Of a DNA stretch of 64,000 bases, positions 1 through 10,565 are shown piece by piece; position 1 is the first letter of the stretch, and each line of letters starts with the position of its first letter. The notes under the pieces were generated by a model. The model searched no databases. It saw only the letters and a list, made by a program, of their open reading frames with translations, and was not told the origin of the DNA. The position numbers and the translations under genes are program-made. The stretch is from Siphonodentalium dalli. Lineage: Eukaryota; Mollusca; Scaphopoda; Gadilida; Siphonodentaliidae. Location of the stretch: positions 95,735,343 through 95,799,342 of the forward strand of contig CP136065.1 in assembly GCA_032622095.1 (NCBI GenBank). The letters run 5' to 3'.

Positions 1-2030
1 ATTTTAACCCAACAATGTCGGCAAATAGGTTATGCCATAGCCACAGGGATCGCTTTACCAAAATCGTTAATTTCTGGAAAAAGTCACTGGTGGGTATCGC
101 TCATCGTCGATTTGACAATAGCCACCACCAATTCCGTTATTTTTCACTATCATTTTCGTCAAAATTATATATTTCTCCTTTAAAAAAAGTTGGTTTTAAC
201 TTGTTCTACCGTGGGTATGGGTATCTCGAAAACTAGAGCTATTATTCGATTTGGCCGCTGCACTAGTTAGCTATAACAATAGAGTGTTTAAACTTCGCCG
301 GATAAGAATTACAGGTATCCGGATACGCAGCTATACAGTCTTCAACTTTTGGATAAAATGATTTAGTACAAGCACCTGCTTGTTGTATGGATTCTAATTC
401 GCTCTGCGGTTAAGTTAGATGTTTATCTGGGGTCATGCCGTCATGGATGATTTCCTTTCAACAATTAACTCGAACAATATTATTGTGTAATCACTGATAG
501 ACCAGCCCGCTTTTCACATGTGTACATATGGGTCAGTGTGCCAGTTTGATTGTCCCTAATCAGCTGTCCGTCCGTGGTCACACACCTTCATTACATGCTA
601 TTATTATAAATACTAACTGATGATATACACGTACTCTGCATGTGCATGGTACATTTGTTGCGCATTCGAGGGAATTATATGTGCGTGTTCATGTACATGG
701 ATTCAAACATAATGGCAAATTAGTTCAATAATCTAAATCTGAGTGCGCCGTGGACATATATACACAGTGACGGGTCTAGAGGACCTGATTTGGAGGTGTG
801 TGACTGTTAATCTTTGTAATTTCCAACTGAACACCAAACCTTGAATCTCACCAAACTCACAAGTTCACGTAAATCCATGTACGCACCACGTTGGGCTTCA
901 ATCTAACTTTCCACTCACATTAATCCTCTGGACGGCCCCGTATTCTCTGTGTCTAAACCTGGCAATTGCCCAAATCCTAACATGTTTAGTGGTCTGACGT
1001 CAAAAAACTTGAACCCCGATTTGATTCAGTTAAATTAGATAGCTGTTTAACTGACAACGGGGGCGGGACCAAGACATAATATTATCGACCGACCATGGTT
1101 ATGGCCAGGTGTGAGAATTATTTTTAATCTGAACCCTGAAAATTGCAAAATCCTAGCATCCAGACTTGCCTTAATATTTCCAATTGTTGGACATTTTCCA
1201 AACTTAACACACCTCTGTTGGATCATATTTAGTTCAGTGAGAACTAAAAGGAAAACTACTAACAAGTAAAGGAGACACATGCATATATGCGTATCTTCGC
1301 CGGCGATATGTAAACACTCTGCAGTAACATTCGCCGGTTAACGGGTTCGCCACGTAGATCGCTCACCGGCTATGTGTAAACGGCACCTTTCACAATCCCT
1401 CATAATTTCACTGATTGGGTGTCTTTCTTATATACCTATTACCAGCGTTTTTGGAAGGTATTACAAGCTAGAAATTGTTTTATCCAAATCATCCCTCGGT
1501 TAGGACGATTCCAAATCATCAACATCTGCATACATCGCTATACGTGTGGGGCATTCCCCGTACAAGTGCGGAACGGTGGAATCTATTTAATATTAAGAGC
1601 ATAGTCCGTCATCAATACAGAATTAAATCGTCTTCATGACCATGATGATTTCCAAACAAGCTTAAGATTGACCACTATACCAACACATAAGTTATATATA
1701 AAACCATAAAGTGATATGACAAGAAAAGAAAACTCATTAAACGACTTTGGTAGTCTATAAACACCTCTCCTTCCTAATAAGTTAGTCCTTTCTACTTTCG
1801 CCGACCGCCTTCAACAGACTACCCGTGGAGTAATGGGCAAACTGTGTTACTGTATCACAACCTGTTCTGCGTAGGCCCCTATTGGATTTCCATGACATTA
1901 ACCCTTTGAACACAATTTCCCATGGGAGTTGAACTAAATATGTGGAGAATAACAATAGGGACCTTCCAATTTTCCAGACGAAACGGTCAACAGAAAACAC
2001 CATCGCCTCTTAAATGCCGTATTATTAAAG
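1..2030. other. Non-coding stretch, nothing recognised
   Basis: I see no coding region that I can support here; the open frames are short and lack recognisable motifs or splice-site pairs. Around 1290-1400 there are two loosely similar segments containing CGCCGG or ACCGG followed by a TATGTAAAC-like string, perhaps a decayed short repeat. Confidence 0.5.
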
Positions 2031-2040
2031 CGCAAGTAGA

Positions 2041-4800
2041 TTAGTATTACTGTTAACAGCATTCTTGGAATTGAACCCCGGCCCTGGTAATGGCCAGGCC
2101 CATTCAGACAACCACTCTATCTATTTTCCACTGATCATAAGAAGTATCCGAATTGAACTGTTAGAATAGTCGATGATATATTATGTTTCACGGAAACCCA
2201 CATTGATGTAACATTTCCAACTACGAATATACAGCTCGAAGGGGTCTCAGACCCAGCAAGACATGACGGTTGGCGCTACGGAGGTATTGCCATTTATGTC
2301 GCTGATCACCTGATCTTCGAACGTATGCCATCCCTTTAATTCGATTACTCAGTCCTGTGGTTCAAGCTGATGTGCAGGTCATCAAGCTATCTTTTATGTG
2401 TGTCATACCGCTCTGACCAAATTTGTCACGAGCGATACTGGGACCTACTTGATCAGTCCATAGTGGATGCATTAGATCTGAATATACCATGGTCATAACT
2501 GGTGACTTTAATTATAATGCATTGGACCCATCCTCAACAACCAATGAAATAATCTCCTACTATTATAGCCTTCAGTACATCATTACATCACTAACCAGAG
2601 TTCCATCGACAACATCGACACTTCACGGCCCCTAACAGTGAATAGCACTGTCACATCATGTGAATCAGAAGTGATTGACTTCGGGAGATCTATCTCAGAT
2701 CATTATGCGGTAATAGCATATCTGAAATACGAGAATAGCAGTAATGGTCCATATTCTCGATTAATCAGAAACTACCCAAAAAGGCAACTATGAACAAGCA
2801 ATGGAGCAGATCCGCGACCGAGAATGGCTACGCTCTATCGAAATAGCCCCTGATATAGACACAGCGACAAACATTTTTACTTCGAAATTCCTTGACATTA
2901 TGGATCACACTGTTCCTCAATCTAAAATATTGATCAGGCCCAAAGACAAACATTGGTTCACATCAGGTATACGATCGATGACTCGCAGAAGAGACAGGCT
3001 ACGTATTATTGCGATAAAATTTAAAAAGTATATAGGCTGGGACAAATTAAAAAAAGTGCGAAACACGGTCAACAATATGAAAATTTACGCAAGAGCCCAA
3101 TACGATGAACATCTCCAGAATACTGTCAAAGACCGACCTTCCCCAAAATATTGGTGGCATAGCATAAACGAAATTATGCAAAACAAACAAAGACGCAATT
3201 CCCCCTCATCGTTTATGATGGCAATCTTGAAACTGACGATCAAACCAAAGCATCGATGCTTAATAATGACTTCATTGCCAACTCAATCCTCGACGATTCC
3301 TCTTGCAATCTACCGGTGTTCACACAAAAATGTAATGATACGATTACTGAAATTGACTTCATTCTTGACATCACTTCGGCAACTACAAGAATGAAACCAA
3401 GCAAAGCGTCAGGCCATGACGACGGAATGACAGTTAGAATGTTGCAGAAAACAAGCCCAGCTATTGTCACCCCTCTCAGAATTATGTTCAGGAAATCTCC
3501 TGACTTGCGCATTCCCTACACAATGGAAGCCAGCAAATGTCATTCCTATTTATAAGAAAAACGACAGACCCAACAGCAAAAACTATCGCCCTATATATGT
3601 ACTTCCATGTGTCAGCAAGCTCCTGGAGAAAGTAGTACTGAAATAGTTATCCGCCTATTTCATTAAGAACAATATGCTATTCTAATACGAATCAGGATTT
3701 GCATCAGGCCACAGCACCACGTTTCAGCTACTTGGGATATACCACACCATGTGCCGGGCACTCGATTAGAAGTTAAATACGTCTGCATTTTTTCTGCGAT
3801 ATTTCCAAATCATTTCAGAGAGTCTGGCACAGGGGGTTATTATTCAAGTTGGAGCAAAACAGAGTAACCGGGAATATTCACAAATGGATCAACAGTTTTC
3901 TCTCTAAAAGATCACAGCGTGTTAAAATAGGAATTGCATTCTCTGACTATCGGCAGGTGTTCCACAAGGATATCATCGGGCCCTTTCTATTTTTGATTTA
4001 TACTAACGACATCGCAACAACTATACACTCACTCGAATGTATGCGGATGATACCTGCTTCTTATCAAAGATACATTGGGACACCCAAATCAATACCATTT
4101 ACAAACGAGTAGCCAGCAGATTGTCACAAATCAGGAAGATTAAATTCCAAGTAATCCGACAGACGATCGAGATAACGTTCAAAAGCATAGATACTCCCAA
4201 TAATGGAATATGGTCATATAATTTGAGATAACGCCCCTGATTGCCTCCTCCACAAGCTCGACCGCCTATATGTCGACGCTGGTAGAATTTGGAAGGCCTC
4301 CTCTAAACGAAAAACGGGCATGTGGCATAAAACATTGGACAATAAGGCCCCTCCTATATAACCAAACTTTTGCCTCTTACCATTGGGGAATCGTGTCGGT
4401 GACACATTAGAAATCCGTTACGATACGTCAACTATTTCACAAACACGACTCACTTTAAATCAAATTTCCTCCCAACTATGATTGCTGAATGGCATGTATC
4501 GTGTAAAAGTACAACTGATGCAAACAAAAACCCACAGACCCCACATCAGAACCAACTAAGGACGAAATACTTCCTAATATGTATAATAATTTATGCATTG
4601 AAGAGACATTAATAAGGCCTCCTTCTTACTAAAATTCCGGGGGAGAATATCAAATATTTTGCAATGTAGACTCCGAAACAACTGCAGTGATCTGAACTTC
4701 GATAAATTCAAAAATTACATCTCATCAAGCCCGTGTTGCTCCTGTGGTAACCAATTTGAATACGCAAGCCATTTTTCTTCCAATGAACTTTTTATATAGA
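2041..4800 (+). pseudogene. Decayed CR1/Jockey-type LINE (endonuclease plus reverse transcriptase)
   Basis: This is a dead non-LTR retrotransposon reading on the plus strand in several frames. In order, I see a hydrophobic leucine run ending in ELNPGP (2041-2085), an endonuclease with CFTETHID (about 2183-2206) and GGIAIYV (about 2281), VITGDFN near 2490, and SDHYAV near 2698 as the endonuclease end. A linker follows (2801-3230), then the RT palm start NYRPI...LEKV (3581-3640) and MYADD (4037-4051), and a cysteine-rich tail CCSCGN near 4735. Endonuclease-RT order with an NYRPI-type RT fits the CR1/Jockey superclade. Many frameshifts and stops make it inactive. I cannot place it in a named family, and its exact 5' and 3' ends are uncertain. 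Confidence 0.8.
2068..2085 (+). other. Relic 2A-like motif (ELNPGP) at the LINE N-terminus
   Basis: The codons GAA TTG AAC CCC GGC CCT encode ELNPGP directly after a leucine-rich stretch. Active 2A-like peptides end in D(V/I)ExNPGP; here ExNPGP is kept but the upstream GD(V/I) is replaced by AFL. Such motifs are known at the N-terminus of some marine invertebrate non-LTR retrotransposons, where they cause ribosome skipping. This copy is probably inactive. Confidence 0.55.
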
Positions 4801-5840
4801 TGCAAGAAACCGTATGTGGACACGACTAGATGAGCGTAAAGTGTACATCACCAGTATTAAAGATATTCTCTTCGGCATACCGCAAAAATAACGATACCCT
4901 GAATATGCGATTATTCGAGACAGTACAATCATTCATCATATCTACAGGCCGATTCTAGAAATCAATATTCTCATCGATGTGGGACTCCGCCCACTGCTAT
5001 AGCCACAACCACAACCTGCATGTTTTGATTGGGAGACGGTGCCCCTATATATATATGTATATACATATATTGCAACTTTTCGGTGGCGAACATCATTCAT
5101 GATCATGTAGTATTAATTAATTTTGGTGAAACACCCCCACCGATTACTTTCACTGACTTTCAAAATGTAACTCTTGTAACTTCGCAAAGAGCGTATTTAG
5201 ATTTCCCGCAAAATTTCTTTGAACTGAGCCATCTAGATATTCCCACATACATTTCTAAACCAAGTATTTATCAATTATTATATAGTGTCCTTCCCGATGT
5301 CAACTCCCCACTCCTGACTCAGATTATATAAACAGTATGGTGATTTATATATATACAATTAAAACATATCAGATACATGGGCGGAGGCAACTTTGCCTTT
5401 ATGTGTCCCATCGCCAAACTTATGCTCTATCCTTTTTGGACAAACAGATGGGTTCCTTCAACTTGTTTTTCTGTTGTTTGTGGGGACATGACATATTTTA
5501 TCAGTAGCTGCAAATATTCCTTAGTTTATCATTTGAATACCTCTTGTATTTTCCAGCATCATCGTTTTCCGAGAAATTATATACATTTGGCTGTTTCACG
5601 GCCCGATTTTCTTATATCCTTCCAATAGTTTGTTCGTCTCATCGCGTAGTGCGTCCAGCCATTGAACGGTTTTGTTATGTGTATACTTAGATACGACTCA
5701 TTTGTTAGCATCGCATTTGGTTGGTATCCCAATAGTTGATCGTGTTGACCAAAAATAAACTATAGTAGCTTGATATGCTTTATTGTTGATGCCGTTTGAC
5801 TGACAACAGTTGCAGAAATGCTGCAATATTTACAACCTGG
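4801..5840. other. Stretch without recognised gene
   Basis: Only short open frames are present, including 100 residues at 5029-5331 and 83 residues at 5377-5628, with no motif I recognise. There are short TA-rich microsatellite patches at about 5047-5075 and 5337-5355. Confidence 0.45.
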
Positions 5841-5843
5841 CAA

Positions 5844-6175
5844 CTAATCCGTCACCAATTTTATCAACAATTGGCTGACGGTGCCGAAGAGTTGTTGCAA
5901 CAGTGGGCACACAATAGCATCAGTCTCGGACTCATTCAATAACAAGTCCAAAACCATATTTTCTTTCTTTGAATCTTTTTCAAAAGGCAAATCTGCTCCT
6001 CTCATGAGTTTTGATGTTTCCACATTGCTGCTGGTACATAGGTCCAAATAGTCCACAAACTTCTTGTAGTGGTCTTTCATTTTCAGAACGTGACCCTCTG
6101 CTTCTAGCATTCTCCAAAGAGGGGCACTGGTGAACTAAGGGACCTAATTCCAGCCAGATATAATCCCTTCTTAAT
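5844..6175 (-). pseudogene. Possible coding remnant, unknown protein, antisense
   Basis: On the minus strand an 88-residue frame (5844-6110) looks protein-like: it is helical and charged, with cysteines, and ends VSQLLIKLVTD before a stop. An overlapping frame at 5980-6180 could be its upstream continuation after a frameshift. I do not recognise the family; it could be the C-terminal exon of a transposase-like or host gene, or chance. There is no clear start or convincing splice acceptor. Confidence 0.25.
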
Positions 6176-6769
6176 ATCAAACGATACTTGAGAAGAGTGT
6201 TTGATTATCCATGGATGTTGTCCAAGAAATCATCGATACTTTTTGATGATAATAAATAGCGTGGCCAAGAACAAATACAAAATTGGACCTGTTATGTTTG
6301 AAGCTCACTATTTCATTTCTTCCTAACTTTTGATCTTTTGTGTAAGTTTTCCAATCGGCACTGGCTCCACTTCCATCTTCCCCGGTGGCACACACTTTAC
6401 AGCAAGTCCGAATCAGTCTCAATGTCCCACTCTGACTCATATGAAACCTCTTGGTCCGAATCGGCATCTCCAGTTTAGACCTAGTTTAAACTACCAGTTT
6501 AAACTGGGTTTTAGTAGTAAAACCAAGTTTTTCTCCACCGCTGGGACGACATAGATTTGGTCGATTGCGTTACCTGTGGGCCACGCTTGTCCAATTGCAA
6601 GAATAGGAGGCGTGGTCTGTCTGTTTATTATCGCTACTTGTCAATTCATTGTCCGGTCAAGCGACCTGTTGTCGCTATATAATCTCCTAATCAGGGGAAT
6701 AACCCGTGCGCTTTGAGAAATCACGACGAATGCACGGTCTGTTGTATAACGGTTAGATATTATCTAATA

Positions 6770-8215
6770 TCATGGACGAACGTGACTTTTGGAACTCAAA
6801 AATATCTCTTGAGGGCATGGGTGGGGCCCCGCCACAAATACCCCATAGAAACACCACCACCCCGGGGGTACCATCCGGACGGGTGAAAAATGTGGTATGG
6901 ACCATTGTTGAGAACGGGAAGGATTTCGGCGAATTTGACGGCATGAAATGGTGGCTCGCCCATAATACCCGATATAAACATCACCCCTCACCCCGGGATA
7001 ACAGGGGTATGGACGGTATAAGGATTTAGGCTAATTAATTTGGCAGCAGGAGTGGGTGGCACGATCAAAATACACCATAGAACCACCCCTACCCACCCCT
7101 CACCGGGGGGGAGGGGTCCCACCAGAGGAGGTGGAAATTGGGTACGCCCAAATACCGAATAGAAACACCCCAACCCTCACCCCCGGGGAAGGGTACCTCA
7201 AATAACGCATATAAACACCCCACCCCTCACATGCGGGGTGGGTGGGTCACCACCCGAGGGTGAAGATGGGATATGAACCATGTTCGAGAACGGTAAGGAT
7301 TTCGGCCAATTTGACGACAGGGGTGTGTGGCCCGCTCCAAATATCCCATATAGACACCCTACCCTCATCCATGGAGGGTACCACCCTGCTGGGGTGAAAA
7401 TGGGGTATGGAGCATTTTATTCATTATTCGCAAAAACATGCCTCTGTTGGTCAATATTACGGCATGTGTAGGTGGCACACCCAAATACCCAATAGAATGG
7501 GGTATGGACCGTTATCGAGAACGGTAAGGATTTCGGCCAATATGACGTCATTGGTGGGCGGCCCGCCCTCAAATATAGCCATAGAAACACCCCCACCCTT
7601 ACCGCGGGTGGTTCTACCCGAGCGGGTGAAAATGGGGTCCGGGTGGGGGTGGGGTGTTTCTATGGGGGGCATTTGGGATGTGCCACCCACCATTCTCGAA
7701 AATGGTCCATACCCCATTTCACCCCCTCGGGGTGGTACCTCCGGGTGAGGGTGTTTCTAGGGGGTAGTTGTAGCGGGATACCAACACTGCTGACGTCAAA
7801 TTGACCGAAATCCTTACCGTTCTCGAAAATGGTCCATACCCCATTTTCACCTCCTGGGTGGTTCCCCCAGCGTTCAGGGGTGGGCTGTTTCTATGGGACA
7901 TTTGAGCGGGCCATCCATCCATGCCGTCAATTGGCCGAAATCCTTACCTGTCTCGAAAATGGTCCATATCCCACGTTCACCCCCTCGGTGGTACCCCCCC
8001 CCCCGGATGTGAGGGGTGGGGTGTTTCTATGGGTTATTTGGGGCGAGCCACCCACCCATACTATCAAATTGGCCGAAATCCTTACAGTTCTCCAAAATAG
8101 TCCATACTCCATCCCTCAGGGTGGCCGTTACCCTCCCCCGGGTGAAGGATGTGGTGTCTCTGATGGGTATTTGGGCGGGCCACCAACCCATGCGTCAAAT
8201 TGACCGAAAGAGACC
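6770..8215. repeat. GC-rich minisatellite, unit about 130-138 bp, in two opposed arrays
   Basis: The unit contains TTGGCCGAAATCCTTAC, a GAAAATGGTCCATACCCC block, a G/C-rich GGGGTGGTACC block and GTGTTTCTATGGG. Cores on the plus strand start near 7801, 7931, 8069 and 8200, giving periods of 130, 138 and 131. From about 6770 to 7640 the same units run in the opposite orientation and are more irregular, for example cores near 6921, 7297 and 7529. Open frames in this interval exist on both strands because of the repetition and are not genes. Confidence 0.8.
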
Positions 8216-8761
8216 TTTTTGTGAATAAGGAATCAGTTTCAAAAGTCATGTTCGTGTCTAACGTGTCAATCTGATCAGTCCGATCCCGCCATGCTCTCAG
8301 CCGCCAAATCGACATCCGAACGAGCGAATTGCAAACAGACATATATAGCAAGAAATCATCCATCACACTGGCACATATTTTGTTAGAATTTATCTCATAA
8401 GTACCGACATCGCCTCCCCGAATTCCACTAAGACTCTCCTGCATCTACATTGAGTGACAAACGCCCGCGCATAAACGCCTCCCCCAATTCAAAATAAACA
8501 CTCCCATATTCACGAAGAATCAACATCAATATTGGGCGAAAAATATCGGCCGAATAATTAAACCCAAAAAACTAGGTTTTAGTCAAACCTGGGGTAGGGT
8601 GGTTTAACTTTGAATTTTTTTCAAAGTATATTTAAAGGTGTATGTTCGAGGCGAGACGTATGGTACGTATAAATCATATATACCCAAGCTTATACTGATG
8701 ATTATATAGCCAATTCACCACAAACAATTAGTAATATTACCATAACTTTATCACGTTAATA

Positions 8762-8930
8762 AAACCTAGTTTCAACTTAAACTGAGTTTATCACAAAACT
8801 TGGTTTAAGTACGCTAAAACCCAGTTTTACTCCCATAAACCTGGTTTAACTACTGTAAAACCAAGTTTAAACCCTACTTAAACCTAGTTTAAACTGGGGT
8901 TAAACCTGGTCTAGAATAAAACCTAGTCTA
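8762..8930. repeat. Series of AAACYNRGTTT palindromes spaced about 17-22 bp
   Basis: At least nine palindromic or near-palindromic copies of AAACCTAGTTT-like 11-mers occur in about 170 bp, at roughly 8763, 8780, 8798, 8815, 8837, 8858, 8880, 8902 and 8920. A shorter mirror series lies just inside the left end, at about 6471-6530. The position next to both inverted ends suggests subterminal binding sites of a transposase; that role is inferred. Confidence 0.55.
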
Positions 8931-8984
8931 AACCAGAGATGCCGATTCGGACCAAGGTTTAGATCTGGTCTGGTAGCCGATCCA

Positions 8985-9145
8985 TGAAGTTTCGCCTAAT
9001 TATGAGTCGATAATGTGACTAAAAGTTTCTCATTTTCACCACATTATCGACTCAAAATGAGACAATTCTAAGCAGATTATCTACCTAAAACAAGTTATGT
9101 TATAATCAGACAATGTTCTGATTTTCGGGAGAATAGGCTGAATAA
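8985..9145 (+). repeat. Dispersed repeat, copy 1, with stem-loop
   Basis: This shares CCTCATTATGAGTCGATAAT-like sequence, CTAAGCAGATTATCTACCTA-like sequence and a GGGAGAATAG-like end with copies at 43,163-43,480 and 47,300-47,662. A 15 bp perfect stem (9003-9017 with 9040-9054, TGAGTCGATAATGTG) encloses a 22-base loop. No coding potential is seen. Confidence 0.55.
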
Positions 9146-10161
9146 AGCGTTAGAAGTGCGCGGTCGGAACTTTCAAATTCAGAGTATTTGTTTTACAAAT
9201 TTAACAAAAAATCGTTTCAGAAATATAAGCGAGGTTTTTAGTTCAGTAAACATAGAATAGAATATTCGTTGTCGAATTGTGATATGTACATTGGAAATGA
9301 CGCGTAATTACTTAAAATAGCGATGTTTACATCACCTACTGTCACGATGGTCTCGGAAATTTCCCGGTCAGGTCACCATTTGCCGATTTCCTGAAATGGG
9401 CGAGTTATCGTTCTTGTCCGGGTTGCCTATTGCTACTTAATGTAGCATCTTCACATCGTCCCGGTATTCCGTATTTTGTATCTGTTCAACTGGAAAAAGC
9501 CATTTGTTATGTATAATTAAAAAAACACTTTGCAGAAATAATATTTATTTGATTTACATGACAAGAATAATAAGCAAAATATATCTATCTAATATATATA
9601 CCGCTGGTTCGGAGCTAATTTTGGCTTGACATATGCTTGTTCGGGTGAAATAAGTGTTTAAATTTCGCCAAGCAGTTTTCCATGAACGGCTTTACTGGTG
9701 TTTCACATCTTCGAAGTGGTACAGGGGGTTCAATCTGATGTGTCGCAAGGCTGAAGGAACCCGACCACATCTACTTCCACATATGTTTATACTACATTGT
9801 AAGCTGAACTGAACGAAATAACGTTTAGAGCTATTCCCATGGGTTGCCGTCCGTGCCAAACCGATTACCATACCATTCAGGCCACATCTCTCATTTAATC
9901 GTCAACAAACTTCATACGGATTTTTGGGATGATCATTGTTTCGGCGAATTTTATCTTGGATTTCACATTTGATTCATCGGCGCACCCTGCACCTTGGACA
10001 TAGGAGTCAGACCTGGGGGGGGGGCAAACTTGTCTTTCTGTTCGATTATATTTTGGCCGACAGTTTGATGTTGGAGAAGCAGAAAACCAGAACATGAAGA
10101 CGTAGACCATTTGGGTTGACTTTCGTTACAGTGACCAATAAATCATTCAGTTGGATCTTGT
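9146..10161. other. Stretch without recognised gene
   Basis: AT-rich sequence with only short frames. A run of about 12 G lies at about 10,014-10,024. Confidence 0.5.
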
Positions 10162-10314
10162 TTAACCCTTTACCCAACAAACCGGCCAAAAACGCCCAAA
10201 TAAAGCTTCAACAGCCTAAAATATCTTCGGTCTGTCTCAATAACACCATACAAATATGGATATCATTGGAACCGGTTCATTGACCACATTGTGATGGTTA
10301 CAGTTATGCCCTGT

Positions 10315-10384
10315 GCCAATGCATTCTCTTATATATGCGAGTCGACCATAGGGTCGCCTCGCATATATAAGAGAATGCATTGGC
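10315..10384. repeat. Hairpin 1 within the MITE (27 bp perfect stem)
   Basis: Two 27-base arms starting GCCAATGCATTCTCTTATAT pair perfectly around a 16-base loop. Confidence 0.9.
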
Positions 10385-10466
10385 CTTTTTTTAACACTTT
10401 TTACCATTTTTTCTTATAATATTTTCTACATTCTTTGACAATTTGATCATTTTTAATATGTGTTGA

Positions 10467-10535
10467 GCCAATGCATTCTCTTATATATGCGAGGCGACCT
10501 ATGGTCGACTCGCATATATAAGAGAATGCATTGGC
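10467..10535. repeat. Hairpin 2 within the MITE (27 bp perfect stem)
   Basis: It has the same arms as hairpin 1. The 15-base loop is the reverse complement of the loop of hairpin 1 minus one base, so the two hairpins together also form a larger inverted repeat. Confidence 0.9.
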
Positions 10536-10565
10536 ACAGGGCCGTTCTGTTGGGTGAAGGGTTAA

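Larger units (their letters stand above)
6450..8956. mobile_element. 2.5 kb element with about 31 bp terminal inverted repeats
   Basis: The left end (6450-6480, starting CTTGGTCCGAATCGGCATCT) and the right end (8926-8956, the same sequence inverted) match at 29 of 31 positions. The interior holds a two-armed minisatellite and a subterminal series of AAACCNNGTTT-type palindromes but no transposase. It is best read as a non-autonomous, MITE-like composite element. A target site duplication is not obvious. A related shorter element lies at 44,721-45,135. Confidence 0.65.
10166..10561. mobile_element. 396 bp piggyBac-like MITE flanked by TTAA
   Basis: The termini begin CCCTT(T/C)ACCCAACA and are inverted repeats matching at 19 of 22 positions. 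They are bracketed by TTAA at 10,162-10,165 and 10,562-10,565, the target duplication used by piggyBac (and Kolobok) transposons; a CCC start favours piggyBac. There is no open frame, so the element is non-autonomous. Two large hairpins that mirror each other sit inside. Confidence 0.8.

Noticed and set aside
5029-5331. 100-residue frame
   Set aside because: Begins in a TA repeat and has no motif; not enough to call a gene.
6772-8203. Many overlapping open frames on both strands, up to 124 residues
   Set aside because: They come from the GC-rich minisatellite; the same peptides appear in both strands because the arrays are inverted.
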